A DNA stretch of 64,000 bases from Xiheimicrobium sp052034585 (GTDB lineage: Bacteria; Myxococcota; Myxococcia; Myxococcales; Myxococcaceae): positions 1-64,000 of the forward strand of contig JBPOIJ010000115.1 of the NCBI GenBank assembly GCA_052034585.1. Reading direction: 5' to 3'. Below, in pieces: positions 1-8,300 of the stretch. Below the pieces are notes generated by a model that did no database searches, was not told where the DNA came from, and saw only the letters and a program-made list of their open reading frames with translations. A program made the translations under genes and the position numbers. The stretch's first letter is position 1; each line of letters opens with the position of its first letter.

Positions 1-1
1 C

Positions 2-976
2 CCTGGCGCCGCCCGCTACGTGCGGTTCGACGGCGCGAACTTGGGGCTCACCTACGGCATGCTCGACGTCGACGCCTACGCGGGCCTGGTCGCCTTGCCG
101 CGGTGGAACCAGCCACGCGGCGTGTGGATGCTGGGCTTCGTCGGCGACGCGCTCGAAGATCCGCGCGTGAAGGAAGCCCAGAACCGCGCTGGGCACTTCA
201 CCCTGGGCGCGCGCGTGGGGCTCCGGCCGCTCCACTGGATCCGTGGGTCGCTCGCCTTTCACGAGCAGCACGACGCCGTCGGCGCCTCGGTTCGGGTCGC
301 CAGCGCAGACCTCAGCTCCGAGCCTTTCACCTGGCTCGCGGTCGGCGGTCGAGCCACCCTCGATCTCCGCGCCGCTGCCTTCTCGGAGGCGAAGGTCTGG
401 GCCGATCTCGTCGGCTGGGATCCCGGCACCGCGTCGATCGACTACGCCTACCAGAGCCCGTCGCTCCTGTTGCCGCAGACCTCGATCCTCGCCGCGTTTG
501 GTGGCGCCAACTGGCACGAGGCAGGAGGCGAAGTCACCGTTCGCCTGCCAGGGCGGCTGCGCCTGACGGGACGCGGCGCTGCCCAGCTGTACGAAGGCGA
601 TCGCCCCGGTGGTCGTGGGCTGGGTCGGCTGCGCTGGGAGCCTGGCTTCGAGGGCCGGTGGATGGTGCTCGCAGAGGGCGGCCGAGTGCTGGTGTCGAAC
701 AACGGGCTGACCCAGTTCCGTCTGGCTGCGCGACTTCGCGCCACCAAGGAACTCTCTGCGGCGGTCGACACCTCTCTCTTCCTCTACGATCGCCCGATCG
801 CCGGGGTGCGTGAATCGCTGACGGGCAGCCTCACCGGTGAGTGGGCCGCGACCAGGCACCTCCGCTTCATGGTGTCGGCGACCGCGCTGCGCACGCCCTG
901 GGCGGCGGTCGAGTTCCAGGGGCTCGCGCGCGTCGTCTTCCTCTGGGATCCGGTGAGCACCGGAGGGCTTCCGTGA
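2..976 (+). CDS. Outer-membrane beta-barrel-type protein, 5' truncated
   Basis: The reading frame is open from the first complete codon at position 2, so the N-terminus and any signal peptide lie outside the window; 324 residues are visible. The visible part is a run of short amphipathic segments with alternating polar and hydrophobic residues, many ending in Trp, Tyr or Phe (for example FTLGARVGL, LRFMVSATALR, ARVVFLWDP), as expected for transmembrane beta strands. I recognise no named family. Its stop overlaps the GTG start of a 12-haem lipoprotein (GTGA), which is followed by a second multihaem lipoprotein. From context I infer a porin that could sheathe cytochromes across the outer membrane, as in Geobacter porin-cytochrome complexes. 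The barrel call rests on pattern, not on detected homology. The GTG at 20 is an internal codon rather than a proven start. Confidence 0.6.
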   Translation, partial: PGAARYVRFDGANLGLTYGMLDVDAYAGLVALPRWNQPRGVWMLGFVGDALEDPRVKEAQNRAGHFTLGARVGLRPLHWIRGSLAFHEQHDAVGASVRVASADLSSEPFTWLAVGGRATLDLRAAAFSEAKVWADLVGWDPGTASIDYAYQSPSLLLPQTSILAAFGGANWHEAGGEVTVRLPGRLRLTGRGAAQLYEGDRPGGRGLGRLRWEPGFEGRWMVLAEGGRVLVSNNGLTQFRLAARLRATKELSAAVDTSLFLYDRPIAGVRESLTGSLTGEWAATRHLRFMVSATALRTPWAAVEFQGLARVVFLWDPVSTGGLP

Positions 977-2052
977 ACACCGTGACGCGGGCACTCCTCA
1001 TTGGCCTGGGCTTCGGGCTCCTCACCGCCGCGTGCACGAAGGGGCTGCTCACCAACTTCCCTCACCGCGCTCACCTCGCGGGCCTCGACTGCGGCAAGCC
1101 CGGCAAGCCCGACTGTCTCAACTGCGGCAGCTGCCACCGCGGCGCGCACGACGCGAAGACGCCGGGCACCGCCGAAAACTGGATCCAGCCGAAGGTCGAC
1201 CGCTGCTCCTCGTGTCACAAGGACGACTCCGATGAGGTGTACGGCCGCTCGATTCGGCCGGCCCTCGCCGTCGTGCCTGCCGGCAAGTCGATTCTCTTCG
1301 AGCACGATCGGCACCTGAAGATGAAGACGGTGCGTGGCCAGTGTGTCGGCTGTCACGCCGGCGCGGTGGGTGACGAGCTCGGCGCGCCCCTCTTTCCGCC
1401 GATGTCGACCTGCCTCGCCTGCCACGAGCACCGCGAGGAGTTCGATCGCGGCGAGTGCAAGTCCTGTCACCGCGTCGACGACCTCCGCACCCTCAAGCCC
1501 GTCTCCTTCCTCTCTCACGACAGCGCGTGGATGAAGCGGCATGGGTTGGTCGCGCGCACCAACGGGCCTGCCTGTGAGACCTGCCATGCGCAGACGAGCT
1601 GCGACTCCTGCCACGACGCGACGAGGCCCTCGAGCCCGGCCATTCGGAACCCTGACGCCATCGAGCGCGAGCTGGTGCACCGCTTCGACTTCGTCGCCCG
1701 GCACGCGATCGAGGCCCAGTCCCAGCCGGGCTCGTGCGTGAGCTGCCACCAGGTGCAGGACTGTGACGCCTGCCATGCCGTTCGCGGCGTCTCGCCCACC
1801 AACAAGAACGCCGGCAGTCCGCACCCGGCCGGTTGGGGCAGCGGCCTCGGCTCGGCCAGGAACGCACACGGCCCCGCCGCTCGCCGAGACATCGCCTCGT
1901 GCGCCGCCTGTCACGATCAAGGCCCGGCGAGCGTGTGCGTGCGCTGCCACCGCGTCGGCGGAACCGGCGGGTCTCCCCACGGCCCAGGCTGGCGGTCGAG
2001 CGAACCCGTCACCAGCCCTCAGTGCCAGGCCTGCCACGGAGCGATGCAATGA
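973..2052 (+). CDS. Multihaem c-type cytochrome lipoprotein (12 CXXCH)
   Basis: This 359-residue protein starts at a GTG that overlaps the upstream stop. It opens with a hydrophobic signal and a lipobox, LTAAC, so it should be exported and lipid-anchored. I count twelve CXXCH motifs: CGSCH, CSSCH, CVGCH, CLACH, CKSCH, CETCH, CDSCH, CVSCH, CDACH, CAACH, CVRCH and CQACH. Each would bind one covalent haem c. Many additional His residues could be distal ligands, and there are pairs of closely spaced motifs as in cytochrome c3/c7-type folds. The role is electron transfer, probably in the periplasm or at the outer membrane. Its stop overlaps the ATG of the next cytochrome (ATGA), so the three genes look translationally coupled. 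The exact partner, and the side of the membrane it faces, cannot be told from sequence. Confidence 0.9.
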   Translation: MNTVTRALLIGLGFGLLTAACTKGLLTNFPHRAHLAGLDCGKPGKPDCLNCGSCHRGAHDAKTPGTAENWIQPKVDRCSSCHKDDSDEVYGRSIRPALAVVPAGKSILFEHDRHLKMKTVRGQCVGCHAGAVGDELGAPLFPPMSTCLACHEHREEFDRGECKSCHRVDDLRTLKPVSFLSHDSAWMKRHGLVARTNGPACETCHAQTSCDSCHDATRPSSPAIRNPDAIERELVHRFDFVARHAIEAQSQPGSCVSCHQVQDCDACHAVRGVSPTNKNAGSPHPAGWGSGLGSARNAHGPAARRDIASCAACHDQGPASVCVRCHRVGGTGGSPHGPGWRSSEPVTSPQCQACHGAMQ

Positions 2053-3620
2053 GAGCGCTCGTTCTCTTCGCAGCCGTCGCGACGGTGGGGTGCTTCGTTC
2101 CGCGCGACACCGAGCCGCGGGCCGATCGCACCTGCACCCACTGCCACGGCGATTCCGCGCGCGAGACGTCGAACCTGCTCAAGGCGGCGCCTCCCTCCGA
2201 CACCTTTGGCAACACCGAGCAGCGCTTTCCCAGCGTCGGAGCCCATGCGCTGCACCTCACCGCCAACGCGCGCCACGAGATCGTCAGCTGCAGCGAGTGC
2301 CATCGGGTGCCCACCGATCCCAACGATGACGGCCACAACGACGGCGTCACCCAGATCGTCTTCGGGCCCATCGCGAAGGGCGATGGAGGGCAACCGAAGT
2401 ACGACCCGGCGAGCCGCACCTGCACGAACTCGGGATGCCACGGTGCCGTCTCCGGCGTGTGGACGCGCCCTCGGCTCGACGAGCAGCTCTGCGGCACCTG
2501 CCACTCCCTGCCCCCACCGGCGCCTCACCCGCGGGCTGGTTCGTGCGCGGCCTGCCACGGTGAGGTCGTCGGAGCCGGCAACGTCATCACCGTGCCGGCG
2601 CTGCACGTCAACGGTGTCGTCGACGTCGTCGAGGCGAGCTGCAACGCCTGTCACGGCAGCACCGACGGGGGCGCACCTCCACGCGCGGTCGACGGCGGCA
2701 CCGAGCGAACGCACCCAGGCGTCGGCGCCCACACGGCCCACCTGAGCGGTGGAACCGCCAGCAAGCCGGTCGCCTGTGACGCCTGTCACCTCGTTCCTCA
2801 GCGTGCGGTGACGATGAGCCACCCGAACGGCGGCCCTGCCGAGGTCCTCTCGACGGTGGGCTGGAATCGAACGAGCGAGCAGTGCACCAACGCCTGTCAC
2901 GGGCTCCCCGATGCTGGTGGGGGAACGTCTCCGCGGTGGACGGCGCTCGACGCAGGCGTCGGCTGCTCCTCCTGTCATGCCGCGCCACCGCCTGCGCCGC
3001 ACCCCTCCGTGAGCCGGTGCGCGCTCTGTCATCCCTCCGAGACTGACGGCACGCCTTCACGCACCTCGCACGTCAATGGGCGGCTCGACGTCACCCAGCC
3101 GGTGCTCTGCAACGCCTGTCACGGCAGCTCGACGAACGAGGCCCCGCCGCGCGATCTGAGCGGGAGCCAGGACACCACCCGAATCGGGGTCGGCGCCCAC
3201 CAGAGCCACCTCGTCGGTCGCGGAATGGCCCGTCGGGTCGCCTGTGACGAGTGCCACGTGATCCCCGCGACGGTGGTCGCGCCTGGGCACCTCAATGGGG
3301 TGAACGACATTCGCTTCCAGGGAGTCGCGCGAGCGAACCAGGCGGTGCCGAGTTACACCCAGCCGACCTGCCGCAACACTGCGTGCCACGACATCTCGAA
3401 CTACACGGTGACCCCGGGTGGAGGCACCGCGACGGCCCCCAGTTGGACGGTGGTCGATGGCTCCCAGCGGCAGTGCACCTCCTGCCACGCGATGCCACCG
3501 CCGATGCCGCACGTCGCTCGCCAAGACTGCTGGGCCTGCCACCTGAACGCAGCGCCTGACGGTGGCTTCGTTCGCGCCGATCTCCACGTGAACGGGCGCG
3601 TCGACTTCTTCCTGCAGTGA
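2049..3620 (+). CDS. Multihaem cytochrome lipoprotein with CXXCH and CX4CH motifs
   Basis: This 523-residue protein begins MRALVLFAAVATVGC, a short lipoprotein signal ending in a lipobox Cys. Twelve CXXCH motifs are visible (CTHCH, CSECH, CGTCH, CAACH, CNACH, CDACH, CSSCH, CALCH, CNACH, CDECH, CTSCH, CWACH). There are also two CX4CH motifs (CTNSGCH, CRNTACH) and one CX3CH motif (CTNACH). Alternating CX4CH and CXXCH sites with CHxxPPPxPHP-like loops are the hallmark of the Geobacter GSu_C4xC__C2xCH family of large secreted or surface cytochromes. Three internal repeats, each with an HVNG...V.CNACHG core, show that the protein grew by duplication. It is coupled by ATGA to the upstream 12-haem lipoprotein. 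A function as the outer or terminal electron carrier of the module is inferred. The haem count is 12 to 15, depending on whether the unusual motifs bind haem. Confidence 0.88.
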   Translation: MRALVLFAAVATVGCFVPRDTEPRADRTCTHCHGDSARETSNLLKAAPPSDTFGNTEQRFPSVGAHALHLTANARHEIVSCSECHRVPTDPNDDGHNDGVTQIVFGPIAKGDGGQPKYDPASRTCTNSGCHGAVSGVWTRPRLDEQLCGTCHSLPPPAPHPRAGSCAACHGEVVGAGNVITVPALHVNGVVDVVEASCNACHGSTDGGAPPRAVDGGTERTHPGVGAHTAHLSGGTASKPVACDACHLVPQRAVTMSHPNGGPAEVLSTVGWNRTSEQCTNACHGLPDAGGGTSPRWTALDAGVGCSSCHAAPPPAPHPSVSRCALCHPSETDGTPSRTSHVNGRLDVTQPVLCNACHGSSTNEAPPRDLSGSQDTTRIGVGAHQSHLVGRGMARRVACDECHVIPATVVAPGHLNGVNDIRFQGVARANQAVPSYTQPTCRNTACHDISNYTVTPGGGTATAPSWTVVDGSQRQCTSCHAMPPPMPHVARQDCWACHLNAAPDGGFVRADLHVNGRVDFFLQ

Positions 3621-3636
3621 GCGCCTCAGCTCACTG
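3615..3636. terminator. Hairpin across convergent gene ends
   Basis: A perfect 8-bp inverted repeat, CAGTGAGC with GCTCACTG around a 6-nt loop, spans the stop codons of the convergent cytochrome gene (ends 3620) and OB-fold gene (ends 3631). Neither side has a T-run, so it is not a classical intrinsic terminator, but its position suits a bidirectional transcription barrier or mRNA-end stabiliser. Confidence 0.5.
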
Positions 3637-4437
3637 AACGCTCGTGGCGCCTTCGAGGGCCACCGGCCAGGCGCCGATGCCGACGTCCTTGTTCAGCACC
3701 ACGCGGCCCTGGAGGGTGACGGTCTGCTCGGGCTGGAGCGCCGTCGAGGTGAGCACCACGAGGTCGTCGTCCTTCGAGGCCGCGCTCCCGCTGCCATCGA
3801 CGAGGTGGGCGTAGTGCATGCCCTGCACCTCGGTCACCCGCTTCACCGTGCCGTGCACCTTCACCAGGTGGCCTTCCAAGGCCTGCCGCTCGGCGAACAC
3901 GTCCATCACCCGGAGCGAGAGGGCCGGCTCGTTCTGCTTCGCCGAGTCGAGCACCTTCGCGATCGGTGGCACGGCTGCCGCTCCCGACGTCGTGGGGTGG
4001 CCGGGTGGCATCGCGCTCCCCTGCGTCGGTGGAGCCGCTGCGCCGCCTTGCGCGAGCTCACCGAAGACGATGCTGGGGAAGGTCTTGCCGAGCGACTTGC
4101 TGGTGAAGTCCGTCATTCGCGTCGACTCGATGACGTTGACCTGCTGCCCGACGCTGAGCGACGAATTGCTGGTGATCGCGGCCCACACCTCGCCCTCGGT
4201 CGTCGAGAGCCGGAGGTAGGTGTAGTTCGGCACCTGCTGCACCTCGGCGATCACTCCCGTCAGCGCGCCGCTCGGTGCGCTGGGCGCGGGCTGCATGGGG
4301 CGGCTCGGCGCGGGGGCGGTGGGCATCGCAGTCGGCGCTGGCGCGGGCGCTGCGCTCGAGGGAGCCGACCAACGGCCCGTCATGAACCCGACGACGAAGA
4401 GGGCGACGGCGAACACTGGCATCACGGGGAACTTCAT
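3631..4437 (-). CDS. Exported protein with two OB-fold-like domains
   Basis: This 268-residue protein has an N-terminal hydrophobic segment (residues 3-20) that could be a signal anchor. An Ala/Pro-rich linker follows to about residue 58, then two small beta-rich domains. The first (about 58-130) reads GVIAEVQQVPNYTYLRL, followed by a charged strand-rich stretch. The second (about 190-265) has KVHGTVKRVTEVQGMHYAHL and then LQGRVVLNKDVGIG. Both match the G-x-V-x2-V...Y-x-L pattern of OB-fold (tRNA_anti-like) nucleotide-binding-type domains, which are often annotated beside multihaem cytochromes in Deltaproteobacteria and Geobacter. No catalytic residues can be assigned. It is convergent with the cytochrome genes and separated from them by 10 bases. 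A role in the envelope, possibly in haem protein assembly, is a guess from context only. Confidence 0.6.
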   Translation of the reverse strand: MKFPVMPVFAVALFVVGFMTGRWSAPSSAAPAPAPTAMPTAPAPSRPMQPAPSAPSGALTGVIAEVQQVPNYTYLRLSTTEGEVWAAITSNSSLSVGQQVNVIESTRMTDFTSKSLGKTFPSIVFGELAQGGAAAPPTQGSAMPPGHPTTSGAAAVPPIAKVLDSAKQNEPALSLRVMDVFAERQALEGHLVKVHGTVKRVTEVQGMHYAHLVDGSGSAASKDDDLVVLTSTALQPEQTVTLQGRVVLNKDVGIGAWPVALEGATSVQ

Positions 4438-4486
4438 GGTGCAGGTGACCTAGCACAGCTCGGTTCGATCACGCGTTCGTCGAAAC

Positions 4487-5131
4487 TCAGTCGGCTCCCG
4501 AGAAGTGCCGCATCACCTTGGCGACGTAGATCTCGGTCTCACCATTCTTGGGGATCGCGCCGTGCACCGCGCCGGGTCCGGCGTTGTAGGCCGCGACCGC
4601 GAGCTTGACGTCACGAAAGGTGTCGAGCTGCGCCTTCAGGTAGCGAGCGCCCGCGTCGATCGACTGCGCTGGATCGAAGGGGTCGCTCACGCCCAGACGC
4701 GCTGCCGTTCCAGGCATCAGCTGCGCCGGCCCCATCGCGCCCGCAAAGGAGATGCGGTGGGCACGCGCGCCAGACTCGGTCCGCACGATCGCCCACATCA
4801 GCCCGCGCGGCAGCCCGTGCGCGCGCTCGGCCTTCGCCGCCAGCGCCTCGAGCTCCCCGTGACCGCTGAGCAGGCAGCGCGGCCGATGCTTCGCGTACGC
4901 CTCGAGCGCGTCGACTTTCTCGCTGAGGAAGAAGGGCGAGAGCGGAAACACCACGGAGCTGCCGAAGAACGCCACCGCGCCGTTGATGGCGAGCAGCGGC
5001 GCACACACCAACGCGACCAGCTTCTGGGCGAAGGAGAGCTTCCAGAAGAGCCGAAAGGGCAGGGTGAGCAACCAGCGCACGGTACTGCCTTGAACGCGCT
5101 GGGCGACAAAACGATTCACGCTGCAACCCAT
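4487..5131 (-). CDS. Lytic transglycosylase (SLT domain), membrane-anchored
   Basis: This 214-residue protein has a hydrophobic segment at residues 36-58, followed by an SLT-type lysozyme-like domain (about 95-205). The motifs are those of the family: catalytic Glu119 in RTESGARAHR, then GAMGPAQLMPGTAARLG, DPAQSIDAGARYL and AVAAYNAGPGAV. The enzyme would cleave the glycan strand of peptidoglycan in the periplasm by a non-hydrolytic reaction forming 1,6-anhydromuramic acid. The N-terminal segment suggests an inner-membrane anchor rather than a lipid anchor. It stands alone between an OB-fold gene and the Cys-rich lipoprotein gene, with no secretion-system genes nearby. Wall remodelling is therefore the simplest role. 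The start could also lie further in, because the first 20 residues are not conserved in the family. Confidence 0.88.
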   Translation of the reverse strand: MGCSVNRFVAQRVQGSTVRWLLTLPFRLFWKLSFAQKLVALVCAPLLAINGAVAFFGSSVVFPLSPFFLSEKVDALEAYAKHRPRCLLSGHGELEALAAKAERAHGLPRGLMWAIVRTESGARAHRISFAGAMGPAQLMPGTAARLGVSDPFDPAQSIDAGARYLKAQLDTFRDVKLAVAAYNAGPGAVHGAIPKNGETEIYVAKVMRHFSGAD

Positions 5132-5315
5132 TGAAAGTGCATGACAATTGGGCGCTCGACGATGCGGCGCACGTCTTGTCGGTGCGGGCGTGCAGTCGGC
5201 AGCACGAACTGCCGGTCCGCTCCAGGCACGACTCGAGCGTCCTCGGCCAGGAGCACGATTGCTCCCGTGAGCCGCTCTTCGTCACCGCGTCGCCCCGAAG
5301 TGTCTGACCAGATCC

Positions 5316-8300
5316 CTACTGGCAGCGGAGGATTCCACCACTGCCGGGCTGACAGGTGAGACCGGGCGCGCAGTCGTTCGTCGACGCGCAGCCCGTCATC
5401 GACACGCAGTCGCGAGCCCGCCCGCCGCTCATCCCAGTGACCGTCATTCCGGCGAGGGTGGTGGTGATGGCGTTGTTTCCGAAGCTCCCCTGCGCGTCGT
5501 TGGTGAGCGTCACCGTCGCGGTGGTGCCGCCCGCGGTGATCGCCAGGCCCGCGCCGACTCCGGTGATCGCCAGACGAATGGCGTCGGCCACGGTCGTCGA
5601 GTTGTTGGTGCCGGTGAGATCGACCGGCACGTTCCCCGGCGTGGTGGTGGCGTCGTCGTCGAACTCGAACACGGTTGGTGGGTTCACGCCGTCATCGAGG
5701 GTGAAGGTCGTCGCGTCGGTCGTGGAGGCCTTGTTGAGCGCGACGATCGTTCCGGTGGCGGCAGCGAGCGCCTGCGTCGCCTCGCAGCGGCTCCCAGACG
5801 GCCCGCCGCAGGTCCCGCAGGTGTCGGTGTTGCCGTCGTCGCAGAGTTCGTTGGAGGTGTCTCGCACGCCGTCGCCGCAGACGTTTCCGCGCAGCCCGGG
5901 GACCTGGTGGCAGGACGAATCGCAGCCGGTGCAGGTCGCGAACCCGTACGCACAGGCCGTCTCGGTCACCGTGTTGCCGTCGTCGCACGTCTCGTTCGGC
6001 GCGTTCGTGGTCAAGTCACCACACACGCCTCCGCCAGCGAGCGTGATCGTCGCGGTGCAGGTCGCATTGCACGCAGGACACGTCGTCTGACCGTAGGGGC
6101 AGCTGCCCGACTCGGTCACCGTGTTGCCGTCGTCGCACGTCTCGCCAGCTTCCTGAGTGCCGTCGCCGCAGTAGTGGCCGGTGAGGGTGAGCACGGCGGT
6201 GCAGGTCCCGTTGCAGCGGGTGCAGGTCGCCTGGCCGTAAGGACAATCGGGCTCGGTGGAGGTGTTGCCGTCGTCACAGGCCTCGATGCCCGGCATCTGG
6301 CTGTCGATGAAGCCGTCGCCACAGGCCGCGTTGCGGCAGGTCGGCAGGCAGTTTGCGGTGTTGCCGTTGGAGGCGCCGTTGTCGCACTGCTCACTCGCGG
6401 CGGCGTTGAGGGTGCCGTCTCCGCAGCGGCTCGAGGTGCAGCTCGGCGGCCCGTTGCACGAGGCGGTCGCCATCATGCCCTGATCGCACTGCTCACCCGC
6501 CACGGTGTTGAGGAAGCCGTCGCCGCACGACCGAGGCGTGCAGTCGGAGTCGCAGGTCATCGAGCTCGCCGGACCTGGATCGCACAGCTCGCCGCGAAGC
6601 CCATTCGTCGTGCCGTCTCCGCAGAAGGCCACCGTGCAGTCGGTGTCACAGGCCGCGGTCGCCGTCGTGTTGACCCCCACCGTGTCGCACTGCTCGCCCG
6701 CAGTGCGGTTCAAGATGCCGTCGCCGCACGCCCGGGTGGTGCAGTTGAGGTTGCAGCCGCTCGTCTCGCCCATGCCGTCGCACTGCTCGCCCGCCGCGCC
6801 GTTGATGACGCCGTCTCCACAGCGCGCGACGGTGCAGCTCGGCGCTCCATTGCAGCGCGCGGTCGCCGTCATGCCCTCGTCGCACTGCTCGCCGGCGGTG
6901 CGGTTCAAGATCCCGTCGCCGCAGGAGCGGTTGGTGCAGTTGAGGTTGCAGCCGATCGTCTCGCCCATGCCGTCGCACTGCTCGCCGGCCGCCGAGTTCG
7001 TCACTCCGTCGCCGCAGCGGCTCACCGTGCACGAGGGCGGGCCGTTGCAGCGCGCCGTCGCGGAGTTGCCCTCGTCGCATTGCTCGCTCGCGAGCCGGTT
7101 GAGCAGGCCGTCTCCGCACACCGGCAAGGAGCAGTCCAGATCGCAGCCGTTGGTGTTCACTCCGGAGGAGTCGCAGGCCTCGCCCCGCGCCGGGTTGCGC
7201 AGGCCGTCGCCGCAGAACGCGATGGTGCAGTCGGTGTCGCAGAGCATCGTCCCCGCGTCCTGCACCCCGACGCTGTCGCACTGCTCGCCCGCGGTGGCGT
7301 TCACGATGCCGTCGCCGCAGCGCCGGCTGGTGCAGTTCGCGTTGCAGCCGGCCGTCTCGCCCATGCCGTCACACTGCTCGGGCCGGTTGGGGCCGGTGTT
7401 GGTGGTGCCATCGCCGCACACGGTGAAGCGGCAGGTCGCGCTGCAGTCGTCGGTGCCCAGCATGTTGCCGTCGTCGCAGTCCTCGGTCGGGTCGCGGGTG
7501 CCGTTGCCGCAGCCCAGGCCCGAGCGGCAGTCGGGGCTGCAGGAGTCGTTGGGCAAGGTGTTGCCGTCGTCGCACTGCTCGTTGAGCACCGGGTTCGAGA
7601 AGAGGTTGTCGAGCACGCCGTTGCCGCAGGTCTCGTTCGAGCGGCAGGTGGCCGAGCAGCCGTCTCCGTTGGTGGTGTTGCCGTCGTCGCAGACCTCCTT
7701 GAAGCCTCCGTCTGGGAAGACGTCGCGCACCCGGTTGCCGCAGGTCTCGTTCGAGCGGCAGTCGGCCGAACAGCCGTCACCCGCCACCGTGTTGCCGTCG
7801 TCGCAGACCTCTCCGCGCACCGTGTCGACGACGCGGTTGCCGCAGAACTCGGTCGACTGGCAGTCGCTCGAGCAGCCATCGCCCGAGACGTTGTTCCCGT
7901 CGTCGCAGACCTCGTTGCGCATCGTCCCGCCGTCGAACTGGGCGTCGAGCACGTTGTTTCCGCAGGTCTCCTGGGAGCGGCAGTTCGACGAGCAGCCGTC
8001 GCCCGACACGGTGTTGCCGTCGTCGCAGACCTCTCCCGGGCCTTGATCGATGATGCGGTTGCCGCAGAACTCGGTGGACTTGCAGTCGGCCGAGCAGCCG
8101 TCGCCGTTGCGGTTGTTGCCGTCGTCGCAGATCTCGTTGGTGCCGCCGTCGGCGAAGCGCTCGTCGAGGTAGCGGTTGCCGCAGAACTCGGTCGAGAGGC
8201 AGTCGCGCGAGCACCCGTCACCCGACGCCGTGTTCGAGTCGTCGCACTTCTCGCCGATCGAGTCGTCGCGCTTGCCGTTGCCACAGCGCTCGGTCGACTG

